DNA of 64,000 bases from Albifimbria verrucaria (taxonomy: Eukaryota; Ascomycota; Sordariomycetes; Hypocreales; Stachybotryaceae), in assembly GCA_020081605.1 (NCBI GenBank), contig JAHREC010000018.1:6510001-6574000 (forward strand), read 5' to 3'. The position numbers were made by a program, and so were the translations under genes. This document shows positions 10,829 through 24,000 of this stretch, piece after piece (position 1 is the stretch's first letter; every line of letters starts with the position of its first letter). The notes under the pieces were generated by a model. The model ran no database searches. It saw only the letters and a list, made by a program, of their open reading frames with translations, and had not been told where the DNA came from.

Positions 10829-13608
10829 TCAATTGGCTGGTATCGGCTGCCGTCTGCTTTCCACTATGACCCCTATACAGTACCAATACGTTCCCCAAAA
10901 ATTGGCGCCGCAGTTCTCTCCATTTTCTCCGAGCAATTTGTTCCAGGTGTAAAGTTGCTGGGTTGATATACCATGACGATCTGCAAAAGCGGCACACCAA
11001 TCTCCTTCTTGCGCCTGGGCGAAGCTATTACAGTCGGCAACCGCGTTGCCCTCTTGTGTGGGTGACGGGGCAGGTGGTAAATCCGAGGTTGTGCTCGCCG
11101 GAGGGTTGGTCGACGAACCAGCTGCTAACCCTACGCAGTATGCTGAACCTAGCCAGAAGTTCTGGAGGCAATCTGTTGAAACCGCGGGGTTCCACTTGAA
11201 AAATTGCTCCTGGTCGATCTTATACTTGGCTGGGACAGTGGCACAGTTGTCACCCTCTTCTACGACGTGCCATCTATTGCAATTGACAGGCTGGCTGCTA
11301 TGAGTTGGTCCTGGGGACCAGATGAACTTGTGGATGTCGGTGGTGCCGAAGTAGTTGAGGCAGAACTCGTGTACCCTGGTGCTCGAATGCAATATGCCAT
11401 CTCTACATTTGGATGTTAGAACTATTACTTAAATGGCCAGAAGAAGCTTTCTCGAATTCGTTCCCCATGCAGGAGGAATCATTGACTTACCTGGCCACAA
11501 TCCAGAACAATCCTCGCGGACCGCGGGTTATACTCAAAAAATTGAGCAAGTGTTAATTCAAAGGTGCTTAGAACGTCCTCACTAATACATCGAATTAGGA
11601 CGACTCGTTTAAATCGAAAGGACAACAAACCATTGCCAACCCTCAAGCACATCTTCGAAATCGGTGCATGTTTCAATTACTCCTTCCTGGCATTCCGGTA
11701 AGTTGGTGTATCACCGAGACATATTGAGCAAGCAACTTACGCGCACTGGAAGCACATAGTCAGGTCCTGCGGCTTCTTTGGGTGGATCACCGGAATACTG
11801 TTTTCCACAATAGCGAAAATCAGAATTGAATGCACAGTCAGTAGCTGTGATGTTGTTCAAACTAGGGTTCCAAAACGCAAGATCTTCGTACGACACTCGA
11901 TAGAGATCAGCTACACGCTGGCATTGGTTCAACCAGGATGTGCCTTCGATAGCGCTCGAGTCTTGGAATTCACCACCCTCGAAATATCTTTCGCAATCTG
12001 AACGTGTTTCCTTAGCCAACGGCAATTGGCTCGGCAAATTGACAATAGGTTTGGTAGACGCAGGAGGTGTTTCCGGGATCAATGATGTAAATGGCAGTGT
12101 GCCTAGACTGGTGGGTCTCCATCCCGGCTTACCAGAGTATGTGTTGACTGAGAGTTTCAGTAAGATTCGTACATAAGGTGGCACCCGACTTACTGTCACC
12201 AACTGCTTGAATGCAGTAACTTTCATGGGCGAATAAATTCGTGCAGTTCTGGTAAAGATTGGGGTTCAGGAAGAAAAAGTCTTCTAGGGATATGCCGAAG
12301 CGGATCACCAAGAGATTACAATATTCATCAGGCTCAACTTTGTAATACTTGCCACATCGCCTACTGACGCCTTCCGATATGTCGGTAGGTACAGGCGCGG
12401 GTGTGGAAGCAGTGGTTGGTGCCAGAGTGGTTGGGTCGGGATCAACATATTCATCTCCAGGAGGACTAACGCAAAGCTGGTCACCAACCATTCTATCAAG
12501 ATTGTAGCAGCCTGCATTTATAACCTATCATAGTTAGCAACTGCTCGAAATCATCATTGGAGATACAAATCGTACTGGATTCCACGTCTTCAGTTGAACC
12601 TCAGTGATATTGGCACTTCTTGCAATAGAACGACAAGTGTCGCCGGACTCTATGCTAACCACTTCGCAAGTGTTGATCAAACAGAGTGAACCACTTTTGG
12701 GAAAGTCGTTGCACCAGGAGTTAAGCTGGTTGTCAGAGAGCAGCCATGCAGTACTAATTTTCTGAGATGATGACACTGTATGGCAATCATCATCTGCCTT
12801 GAGTTCATAAGTTGTTCCGGCACAAGCTTCCGGGCTGGGCTCCGGCAGAGGGGATCTAGCAAGGTTAGCAGAGTCGGTTTATTGTGTGTTTAGGAACACT
12901 TACATGCTGACAGGCAAGGATGAGGTTGTACGAGGCATATTAGCCACCTTGCAGCTAGATGTCTTCGATTCGTATATAGACTGACTGACAATTTCTGGGC
13001 CATTATGGTAGGGTACACTTGCTTGAATCCTCAAGTTTTTAATTATGCACATATCACAAGAGTCAACGTCCGTCAGGTTTGACACCATGTCGGTGTACCG
13101 AATTGGGCTTTCTAGCTGTTATCAGTTGATGGCGAATCTTTAATAATATGGGAAACACATTATACACACCGCCAGGATCTTCCATATATGCGAGTGCTCC
13201 AGAAACGACATTACACCATCGATCTTTGTCCCTCAAACATGTTATTGAGTACTGGAATCGTAGAAGGCTAGGGATGTAACCCAAAGGTGCGCCGCCTTCG
13301 TTATCGTAACCTTCCCAGGTATCGTCACTGCAGGAAGACGTGACACTGTTCTCCCACGAGGCCAATCCAGTTTCGCATTCGGGTGTACAAGACTTCTCCA
13401 AGGTTGCCTCGTCGTAAAAGAAACCATAGCGAAACCTGGGCACTAAAGATATGCAGGGAACATCCGCAGTCAATGCGGCCAAGCACTTGGAGGAAAGTCC
13501 ATCAGGAGCTCGAGATTCGGTGATGAAGTTGACGGCAATAACCGGCCGCAGAAAAACCACGAAGGCAACGGCGAACGGCAATACCTTTGAATGATAGTGA
13601 TACTTCAT
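10829..13608 (-). CDS. Secreted multi-LysM protein (about seven LysM modules)
   Basis: Likely binds chitin or chito-oligosaccharides outside the cell. The ATG at 13608 gives a signal peptide (VLPFAVAFVVFLRPVIAV) and a unique N-terminal domain of ~130 residues with conserved-looking cysteines. LysM-like modules follow, each of the C-x-W/Y-...-GDxC-...-I-...-WNP pattern: for example IESGDTC...LKTWNP, VEPDEYC...FFLNPNL, and VEEGDNC...FFKWNP near the C-terminus. Thr/Ser/Pro-rich linkers separate several. I read exons at 13608-13168, 13115-12904, 12855-12576, 12524-12194, 12147-11741, 11686-11631, 11581-11491 and about 11440-10829; the last junction is off by one base. It is divergently placed with a GH18 chitinase, as known for TAL6-like LysM genes in Trichoderma. 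Confidence 0.85.
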
Positions 13609-14383
13609 TGGAGCTGAATATCCTCTTTCAATTGAAAGCTTGGTGGATCGTCTTCCCCTCAGGCTTTAGGCGTATTTTCAACGAAAGAATAGTAGATTTA
13701 ATATTCTATTTTCAGGCGCCCTCAACACGCTGAACCCGGGTAACTGTCCCCATTGAGATAGGTATTATTATGTTTAGGGCTGACTGAAACAACATGCTCA
13801 AGTTAAACCTGAGTCGCATGGACAGGGACATGGGATCACGAACGGACACAGTGACAATACTGTGCACATTTGGTCCTGGTCCATCTCCGCCTAAAATGGA
13901 TGATAATGGTTAGATCGTCACCGTATCAGGATGGAACATAACCCTGCTGCAACCTTCGGTCACTTCATACCAATCAAAGACCGGATTATCGTTAGTCTTG
14001 CCATCAAACAAAGTACTTTTGCTCCTGTAATACTGAGCAGCTAATCTCAACAAGAGAAAGCTTCGGTGTGTTTCGTAGAAATATGAAAAGTGTCAGACCA
14101 TTGATTTGCCCCTTTGTGTGGTCTTGTTAGTCTCCGCGGGCATTTCTTGGGAGCTTTTGTCTCCTAGAAAATGATCTCGTGTAATGTGGCAAGGATAAGT
14201 ATTATTTTTGTGACCACTGTGAACCTACAGGAACTTTAAGGGAATTCTTGGAAACCCGTCAAAGCGCTTTGGACAGGTGATATCGCTGAACAGTATTAAA
14301 TGAGTAACACCCAAGGTTGCGCGAATATCTTTCACCGCATTAGCCTCTGAGCACCCAAGTGTCGTTCAAAATAGAGAGGCAAA
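13609..14383. promoter_or_regulatory. Shared bidirectional promoter of the LysM and chitinase genes
   Basis: The 775 bases between the two opposed ATG codons contain no open frame of note and must hold both promoters. I see no clear TATA box near either start. Co-regulation of the pair is inferred from the arrangement only. Confidence 0.5.
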
Positions 14384-17300
14384 ATGCGCTTGTTGCTCGT
14401 TCTTGCATGCCTGCACTCTGTCGTGCCCACAGCCTTTGCCATTCCCTTCAACCCAAGGCATGCTCATACCGAGACTTTTGAAGATGGAGCTAAGCAGCCA
14501 CTATGCCGCAAACCAGTTTCGTAAGTTGCGAAATGGCCCTGTCATCCATTAATACACGAAAGTGGTGGGCTTGAAATTTTGTCTAATTCTCAGTTTAGAC
14601 CTCTAGACTTTTCGGCGAAGCTTCGCAGCCAGGAGAAGCTACCTTTCTGCTTGGAAACAGACCAACAATCCAGCGTTAACGTGTCCAATCTTTTCCATAG
14701 ACAGGCTGAATTACCTGATGATTATACTTGTTCAGAGGGAAAGCCTTGCCGAAACGGTGAGTGAAGAATTTCCGGAGTAGAAACGAGAACTTCATTAACA
14801 TTGGTCACTAGGCGCGTGCTGTCCCAAGGAGACAGGCTCATGTAACTATGGTCCCAAGGCCTGCGGAACGAATGGAATTAGCCCAAATGATGTTTGTTGG
14901 TCAAACTGCAATGCCAAAGCAGAATGTGGCCGTTATGCTGACCCACCTGGCAAAAAGTGTCCCTTGAACGTGGTAAGTACCAGGATCTCTAGGCTTAACT
15001 GAGTAGTGACTGAGAATCCCGTTTGAACATAGTGTTGCTCACAGTTTGGGTTTTGTGGAACTGCCGAGGACTTTTGCAAGGTCACGGACAAGGAGGAGGA
15101 GAGCTGCCAAAGCAATTGCGAGCAGCCTGGTCCAAAGGATAAAGAAGGGGACGTGCAAAAGAGAATTATCGGATACTATGAAGCCTGGAACCACAATAAA
15201 GCCTGCGTGGGCATGGGCTTCAAAGACATCCCAGTTGACGCTCTTACACATGCCTACTTCTCCTTTGGATACATTACCCCGGGAGACTTCAAGATTGCGC
15301 CTATGGATGACCTTCCGGTAAACCTTTTTCTGAGTTTACAGATATCAAGAAGGAAACTCTGGGCTTAAGGCAATCGTCGCTTTAGGTGGCTGGACCTTTA
15401 ATGACAACGGAACCGCAACTCAGCCTGTCTTCAGCAACATGGTCAGTACAGCTGCCAACAGAAAGCTCTTCATTGGAAATCTCTTTGGATTCATGCGCAA
15501 GTACGGCTTTGATGGTGTCGACTTTGACTGGGAATATCCCGGCGCTGGTGACCGAGGTGGAAAGCCAGAGGACGGCAAGAACTTCGTGCAGTTTCTAAAA
15601 GAATTGGACGAAATTAACAATCAACAGCCGATCAAATATGTTGTATCATTCACAATCCCAACAAGCTATTGGTATCTCCGTCACTTTGACCTAAAGGCAG
15701 TTGATTATGTCGATTTTGTCAACGTTATGAGCTACGACCTACATGGAATATGGGACTCTACAAACCCCATCGGCAGCCACATCTATGCGCACTCCAATCT
15801 CACAGAGATTAAGGAAGCTCTTAATCTCTTATGGAGAAACAACGTACCTGCGAAGAAATTGAATCTCGGGCTGGGCTTCTATGGCCGCAGTTTTACCCTT
15901 GTTGATCCTACATGCTCTACTCCGGGATGCGGGTTCAGAGGGGGCTTTGCCGGGGTCATGCAGCGATAACTCTGGCACTCTGACATACAGAGAGATCAAG
16001 CAAATCATCAAGGATCACAACTTGAAACCTCATCACGACAAAGATGCTGCAGTCAAGTGGATCACTTGGAACCAAGACCAATGGGTATCCTATGTGAGTT
16101 GTACATATCTTTGTTGAACACAGAGTGCTAATTTAGGTCAAATGTAGGACGATGCCGAGACCTTTAAACAGAAAATTGACTTTGCTAATGATGTAGGTCT
16201 TTCTGGGCTGCTAATTTGGGCCATAGATCAAGACACCGACGAATTAGACGCATTGAAGGGTGTGGTGGCTCCGAAAAGCCTGGCACTCTTTGCTCACAAA
16301 GCCGATAGAGAAGCTTTTGGGAAGATGCCACTGTCCCAGACTGCTATGTTACTGACTGTGGAGGATCTTGCAAGCCTGGCTGGCTTAATGTGGTTTCTCA
16401 ACCCTGCGGTGGCGCCAAACCAGTCACCCGTCACGCAAAGGGTAAACCTAGTAGCTTGTGTTGTCCTGTGGAAGGTGCTCCTAATAAGAAGGACTGCAAG
16501 TGGAGAGGTACTGCGCCTTCATGCAATGGCCACTGCCAGGACAAAGAAGTTGCCCTTCAGCTGAATAAATGGGGAGATGGAAAGTATTGTGAAGATGGTC
16601 ACAAAGCATACTGTTGTAAGAGTCCTGTTGCTGATGGTCACCAATGCTACTGGGCAGGGGTTGGCAAGAAATGCAAGGGAGATGATGTGCCAATGGTAGG
16701 CTCTGGCAAGCTTTCCCTTTCCTTGAGCACCTGTACTAAATGATGTGCCCATGCAGACTTTCTCTGGAACATTTCTCCAATTCTTCGGAGATATTATCAA
16801 AACATTTGGGGGCTCAGGGTAAGCTCTTAGTGGACGCACTCGAATCAACGGGAATTGATGTGCTCAAGCTGTACTGCTGCCCCAAAAGGATGCTCAAGAG
16901 TTCGAAAATTGCAAGTGGTACGGAAAGCCAGGGAGTTGCTTCGACAACCACTGTCCTGTTGGTTCACATTCTGTGCAGCTCACAGACAGCCCTTATGGAC
17001 TAGGGGAAGATTGCTTCCCACGTGTTGAGCGAGCCCGTGTCTTCTGCTGCGATCCGGTGAACGGAAAGTCACCGTTCCTCCCGGTTCCACTCGAAAAACT
17101 GTTTCCAAATCCGCCAAAAGGCAACAATATTGACACAGATCATGACCTTCAGACCGACGAGACTTGGGGTGGGGCGGAGAAAGGGAAAAGCGAAGACCCT
17201 AATGATGCAGCTTTCAGCTTCGTGGTGCTTACCTCGCCTGACAAACTTCAAGTCTCTCTGGACAAGCGGGACGGGTCACACTGGGAGCTTTTCAATTGCA

Positions 17301-20097
17301 CCGATACCAAAAGTGAAGAGCCACAAACTATCCAAATGGCTTGCATGGATGTTTCTGAAGACAGTAATTGTCACAAAATTGGACTTGGACATGGTGTACC
17401 CGGCACCATTCTCCAAATGCCAGAAGGCTGCGGCCCAGGAAAATATGCAGTTGCAAAAGAAATGACGGTGGCCAAGCATCAAATACTCCCACGCTCTTTA
17501 GATAGCCTAGGACACAAGCCTGTCCTTTACGACTTGACCTTCGACTATGACTTTGCTCGGGTTCCTAGAGATCTTGGAAATACCCAACTCCGTATCGACT
17601 ATAGCAATGAAGCCGGATACTGGGACGAGGTTGTTGCCGCTGCTGCTAGTGGAGGGAGCAAAAAGAAAAAGAAGCGATCACTATCTGATGTTGGCCACAG
17701 CCGGAAGCGTTGGCTCGAAGAGGAATACAGAGATGACCTTCATTTTGGAGGACTGAGCACGGAAGAATTTCATAAGAGATGGTTTGGTAAGAGCGTACTC
17801 GAGTGGTTAAAGAAAATCACGGGCAATGGAAAGATCTCAAAGAAGTTCAGACATAAGCTCAAACAGAAGCACACTGCGAAAATTGTGGAGGAGAAATGGG
17901 AATGCCCTGGACGTGACGGCTACCTCCTGGCCCAGGCTGAGGCGGTAATCGACGTGGGCACCAGTTTCGGATTCACTCTAATTGCGAAGAGCCTCTTCCC
18001 GCTTGATTTGAGTGATTCCTACCTTACCTTTACCAACAATGGCGAAATTACCTGCACCTTTACCCTCGATGCGGTCGTCCGACTTCATTACGACACGGGT
18101 GAGTTTGACATCGGCGCACCTATTCCGTTCCCCGGTTCTGCACTTCGCATCCCAGGTCTTGCGACCATCGGTCCACAGCTCGCGTTAAGAGGCCGCCTCG
18201 AAGCTGGTTTAACCCTATCGGCAACACTTGAATCAAAGCTCGACGTGGTATCATGGGAGTACGAGTATAGACTTCCAGCCGAGATGAAGCCTGAAACTCC
18301 AGATAAGCCCGAATATGGCAGAACAGGAGACAAAAACGGACTATCAGCTCCTACATTTTATGCTGGCGTATTGGCTCAGGAAATACCAAGGCGCACTTGA
18401 TAGCAGCGCTGGAATTTGGTGTCAATTTTGAAAAGAGATGGAATGTCCCAAAACTCACCGCTCAAGTCGCGGCCGATAGCTGGGTTGAGGCCAAAGTTGC
18501 AGCAGGGATTAGCACAGTTGCAACATGTCCTTTTACATGGGGTGTTGACGCGGGCGTCGATCTATATGCCAGGGCAGATGGGTTTAAGTGGACAACTGGT
18601 AGATATGCTCTTCCTGGGTCTGCCAAATTCACGATCTACGAAGGTGGTCAGTGTCCAGACTTGACCAAGCCTCCGGCAAGGCGACATATCTTGGATAGCT
18701 CGGATGGTTGGAAAGAACCCGGCAAATTTCTCATTGATGCTATACCGACTTCTCAAGATGCTTCGAACCTGGCCAAACGGTCTCTAGAAAAGCGAATTGC
18801 CGTTGGGCCATTCATTCGCATTCCAGCAGGCAAACTCATCTGTCCCAATGCCGAAACGAATGGTGCTGAAACTGCATGTGAAAAAATATCGGGTTGGGAC
18901 GTCAATGAGATTCAGGCCGCATTGAAACACAGAAGCATGCCAGAGATAACAGAAAACACCGCTGGTTCGACAGACGGGATATTCGAGCGTGCTACGACAA
19001 GTGGCCGCACAGTGTCTTATTGCGAGGTCGGGAAAACATCACTGACGCTTGAAGCGCCGCCTTATGATGGCAGTAGTACCTTGGCAAGTGTAAGTTACAT
19101 CTGGCAGGTTTGCGCGCGGAAGTTGGAAACTGACTGCGAGGAATAGAGAGTTAACAACCTCCTGACTTTCGACTACAGTGTGCCAAACAATTGCAACGAT
19201 TTTGGTTTTGGCCCTACTCAAAATGTTCGAGAACCTCGAGGGACTTTCTACGCCACAGAACACATCCTTGAGCTACAAACAGTTGCGAATTTTCTGGATG
19301 AAATGAATAGCGAGTTCGGGAGAGGGTTTCCTGACTTCTCTCCCAATGCAAGCCCCTTAGCAAAGCAAACATTCTGCCAAGTCCTCAGAAACATGTGGCA
19401 ACAAGTTCGTGGTGATCTTTGGTTTAGTATGGATGGCGTAGCAAGGCGACCAATTCAGCACCTGTTACAGGTAATGCCAGGAAATGATAATAGCTATACC
19501 AACGAGTTTGTCCTCCTTGAAACCGGCGTTAACAGCGCTAAGATGGGCGTGGGTTTCTTGCCTCCAAACTAAAAAGATTATTGGCTAACAATTGATTCAA
19601 GCTCTGGTCCACCGGGGTTATAAATACAGACGATAAAGTTACCGAATGGAGCCAAAGCGACACTCACAGAATCATCAAGAGGTTAAAGGACGTCATGACA
19701 GCAATGAAATACCTCCAGCATAGCGTGATCAACCAGAGACTTATTGATGAAAAGGAACGTATTGCGAAGCGGCTGAAGGATCTAGACGAAGTCGAGATGC
19801 CGAAATTCGTCATGAAGACCGGAGACAGGGTCTGGAAAAATGGAAGCCTGTGGGTCTCGAGGGAAATGGAACAGCTTCATAAAGAAGCGGGCCCAAACTG
19901 CCTGAGACAAGGCCATAAGATTGATGGAGGACAAATTGAAGGACCTAGAGGAGGCTTATGTGACTGACTACAACAAAGAAATGGCAACCCATCCAAACCC
20001 GGAAAGCCAAGCTTTAGGGGTGCTGATTCGGAAAATCGAGAGTCTGAGAGCAGAATGGACTAGATATAAGCCTATTTCCTGGACAAATCCTTTTTAA
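14384..20097 (+). CDS. GH18 killer-toxin-like (subgroup C) chitinase with CBM18 domain
   Basis: Large secreted chitinase. The ATG at 14384 gives a signal peptide (MRLLLVLACLHSVVPTAFA). After a short pro-region, a CBM18-type domain holds CCSQFGFCGTAEDFC. The GH18 barrel follows, with the catalytic DGVDFDWE at 15511-15534 (Glu at 15532-15534) and FTIPTSYWYLRHFD and WAIDQDT strands. The ~1,000-residue C-terminal part has cysteine pairs and a KKKKKR patch (17659-17676), as in subgroup C enzymes. The usual N-terminal LysM modules are missing; the neighbouring gene carries them instead. One-base losses occur at about 15325, 15367, 15940, 16322, 16808, 16884, 18375 and 19900. A TAG at 19144-19146 stands in an otherwise open frame where TGG would fit. 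Introns are visible near 14521, 14761, 14974, 16095, 16696 and 19545. Confidence 0.85.
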
Positions 20098-20408
20098 TAG
20101 CCAGTTTAAATATGAATGCCTCAGTTTTGTAGGATAACAATTATTATTATTACTATTTGTTTATAGATTCTCTTCGGAGAGTTACATGGAATTGTGCTTT
20201 ACGCAGCTGTTGCCCAAAGGCCTCCATTTTCTTCAAGTCACAGGTTGAGGCCCATATTCATGCATGCTTATCTGGTAAGTCATACATAATAGGTACCTTT
20301 CCAAGTGTATTTAAAGTGTTATGATTGCCAGAAATTCATGTCCGGTGACTAGTATCATGCCCAGTCCTATCCAATTCTTGCAAGTTTCATGTAAAGTTGA
20401 ATTATCTT
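20098..20408. other. Chitinase 3' flank
   Basis: AT-rich sequence (TAATTATTATTATT... near 20140) after the chitinase stop codon, suited to a 3' UTR and polyadenylation region. No gene seen. Confidence 0.35.
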
Positions 20409-20590
20409 GTCGTACGAGCGGTTCTGTTCCTCTATTACTACTGATGTCTGCCTCTGAAGTCCGGTGGAGTCGAGATCAATGCTCCTTGTTGCCATCTTAA
20501 TAGTTCAACACAACTTATGCTCGTATATACTTGATATCGGATAGTTGCCCTCTTGCAATTGCTTCTTCGATTCCGGCTGATCCCTTAAGT
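20409..20590 (+). repeat. Copy 2 of a degenerate dispersed repeat
   Basis: Positions 20409-20433 match 8736-8760 exactly, with weaker colinear matches beyond. It lies between the 3' ends of the chitinase and the NACHT/WD40 gene. Confidence 0.55.
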
Positions 20591-21024
20591 GAACAATTCT
20601 ATTGATGAATCGCCAATATTATTTTTAGTGAGCATTCGTTGTCTTAGTTTGTTGGTATTGAGTGCCTGTTCCTAGCATAACCGCAGCATCTTAAATATTT
20701 AATATTATATGTCGAGATGCCGTTCAAGATTTTCGATTTTGCAGTCAGTTCAGACATTAATCAGAACACCTATCAAAGCTTTCGGTAGCTAAGAAATGAA
20801 TGATCAATGCCAATTCATACGATCGACGCTCCTAGAAATGACTTCACTTAGAGTAGTCAATTAGAGTAGTCAATAATGATAACAAGCATTCAATACTGTC
20901 TAAAATGTCTAATATGCACTGTGAGCAAGTATCTATATATTTTGATTTCGTGAGAAACTGGAGACAATGCGCAATTACTCCCAAGTCGCACATAAATAAT
21001 GGACCCGCGCTCATCCACATAGAG

Positions 21025-24000
21025 TTATCGTCGAAGCTTAGCGCACTGAACAGTTGCAACGTGCCCATTTCGAGGGCATAGTAATGTCCCGTCAGTCATC
21101 ACTCTACATAGATGGGCTTCGTCGGCTGTAACCCAATCACCAGGCAGGAAATAATGTGTTTCGACTCCATTAACACCAATATTGGTTGAATTTGTCATAT
21201 CCCCGCGGGTCTTCCTGAAGCCTCCCCTCCGCGTATGGGACCTCTTCCAGCCTGAGAAGTCGCCGAGGGTTGTTTCCATGTGCAGACCCATCGATCACGA
21301 TCCAAGAATACCAGTCTTCTCCTTGAAAGGAATGCCAGAGGTTCCCGCATGCATGATGTCACCTCCTCTGGCAGCAAGCTGTATGAGATTTGCTTGGAAT
21401 CATCGGAATTGCTCTTTGAATCAACATCGCCGACATCATTGCAGCATTTTATGACTTCGTCGATATCAAATAGAAGATAAGTGGCTTTGACTTCATCCGA
21501 AGAGTTTGACGACCATAGTTGAAGAAGAATGCCTGATGAGTCATCATCTGACGATACGATCCTCCCTAATACATCGCGGTCCCCTTTAAAACTAGCTCCA
21601 CTTCTATGCAAGATGGGACCAGCCGAAAAAGTTGAGGTACGACTACCAATGCGAGGTGGAAAATATAATCGTGTCTCCAGATCAAGCTTCTTCAGGGTTC
21701 CCCACTCATAAACGTACATCTTGGTACTTCCGAAACCTAGCAAGTAGTCAGGGAGCGCGGAGTGTGATATCCAACGAGCACGAATGTCAGGCGACAGTTC
21801 AGTTTGGTTCAAATCACCTGTTCCCATGTCCAACAGGAACAGCTTGGTGGGTGTCGAGATGAAGAGTTGATTTCTAGTGCGATGGAAGATGAGCTGGGTT
21901 ATGTGTCCGTGGTCTGGTGGAAGTTGAAGCTGTGAATGTTGCTGGACTTCCACGGACCCACCGGATCCAACAGTCCGCAATACCCTCTTGATGCTCAGCT
22001 TACCACCCAGTTGTGCAACACATACGAATTTTCCGTCCTCTGACCAGGCAATTTGTTCGATAGGCATGAAGCTGTCCAGCCGTTCCAGCTCCATGATCTT
22101 TTCGCCACCGATTTCGCACAGGACTGCGACACCATCGTCGGTACCATAACAGTACAGCGATCCAACAGATTGCCCTGCGAGACTGATGACGTTATCTGTT
22201 CTAAGAGCATGGTGTTCAGGTTGTAGCGAGTGCTTGGTGAAGCTCTCCACCTCACTAATAGAATCACTGTTCTGGTCTGGATATTCTGAACTGTCGGCTA
22301 TCCTAGCCAACGTGTTTGGCTGCCACACGTTGCCGTAGCTGCCACGTACGTCGAAGAGTCGCCTTGAGTCCTTGCTGAACACGATACTCATGATAGGATC
22401 TTGCGACGAGAGTTGATAAAGCATGGACAGATCAGCAGTGGCAAACACTTTTACAGTGCCTACTGCATCTCCTGTCGCGACCAGGACCCCATCCTCGCTG
22501 ACGGCCATATTATGTGCAGCAGTGTTGACTGTCGCACTGGGAGTATCCTCATAAGGGCTCCATTTAAATAATAGCCCCACTTGGGTCAGCCCAAAGACCT
22601 CTCGGTCATCGCTGAGAGGGTGCCAGGCGACACGAAAAACCTCGCCAAATGTGTTCTCCTGGATTGTCATATCCGTCGAGTCTAGCTCCAGGCTACACTG
22701 GCCAATCAGATTGGAAGGCTCCAGTTCCCATACTGTCATGGGATATGCGCGATATCCGTAAGCAATCATGGTGCCGTCCGGACTCAATGCAGAGCACATA
22801 GGAAAATTGAGTACGGTGTCTTCCAGGCTTTCCTCTTCAATCTGAGCTACCGTATTCCAACCCTCGTCTTCCTCGGTGTCTAACGAAAAAGACCTGACGA
22901 ATCTATCCTCGCCACCTACAAGAAAACGTTTCCCTTCATCAGAGATCACCATGGTATGAGGCTTGGGTCGCCGGGGAGGATTCTTCACAATTTTGAGACA
23001 TTCTCCTTTGTGATTTCCCATACCCTGGTTGTCAGGTACCCATAACTCACCAAGAGTTTGCCTGCGTGGTCTAGATGAATATTGAAGACCCTTTCGGGAT
23101 GGATAATTCGTCGTTGTTTCTCGAATGTATGTGAGTTGTATATGTAAATGTGGCTAGTACTCCGGACCGTAGCAAGAATAGCGATAAAGCTGCCCCCAGT
23201 GACTACAGAAGACGCAATAAGCCCCTCGTCCATAGAGAATCGAGCAAGGCAGTCGTCCCAGACACCGTTATCAGAGAAGCTCACTTGCAGTGACTTGCTT
23301 TCCTTCCGGCCAAACTGCTGGTATATCATCGAGGTCTCAGGACAGAAAGGTGGTATCAGTTTGAGGATAGAGTCCGGGTATTTCACCAGACGATCACCGA
23401 ATTTGCCTACAACTTTAACCATATCGGTAGCCCAGCCGTCGATTACATCAATGGATTGGCGAAACTCCAGCGGCATACCATTCTCTGCCTTGCGCAGTTT
23501 TCGAATGATATCATTCAGATATCGCGAGGCCACAACCAAAGTTCGGAGCTGTTTCGCCATGGCAGCAATGCTGATCCACGTCAGTATATGAGGCCCTTTG
23601 AAAAATTTTGCGGTCGTATATAGAACCCGGGGTCTGTCAGGTTACAGTGAGAGAGATGTATAAACCAATAGGTCGCTGCATAATCGAGTAGGCATGGGGA
23701 TCGATTCCTTGTAATTAGACTCCGAAGCGCAGGGTCCATCAAACGCGCAATGCACCTCTCGAACAGTGCCATGTGAGTTGACTTCCTGTCAACCAGTAAC
23801 GGTTTCTCGGGGTCTTGAGTCGCACGCATCAAATAGTTGCGAGCCGTTTCATGCACCATGGATACTTTACCTTCAACATCAACGACCACAAATCCACCAC
23901 AAAGGTCTCCGATGGTTCTGTGCATCTCGATCAGCCCTTCGCTGCTCAACGCATCGCCTAGCTCCTCCACGCTGAGCAAACGTTGAGCACAGACAACCCA

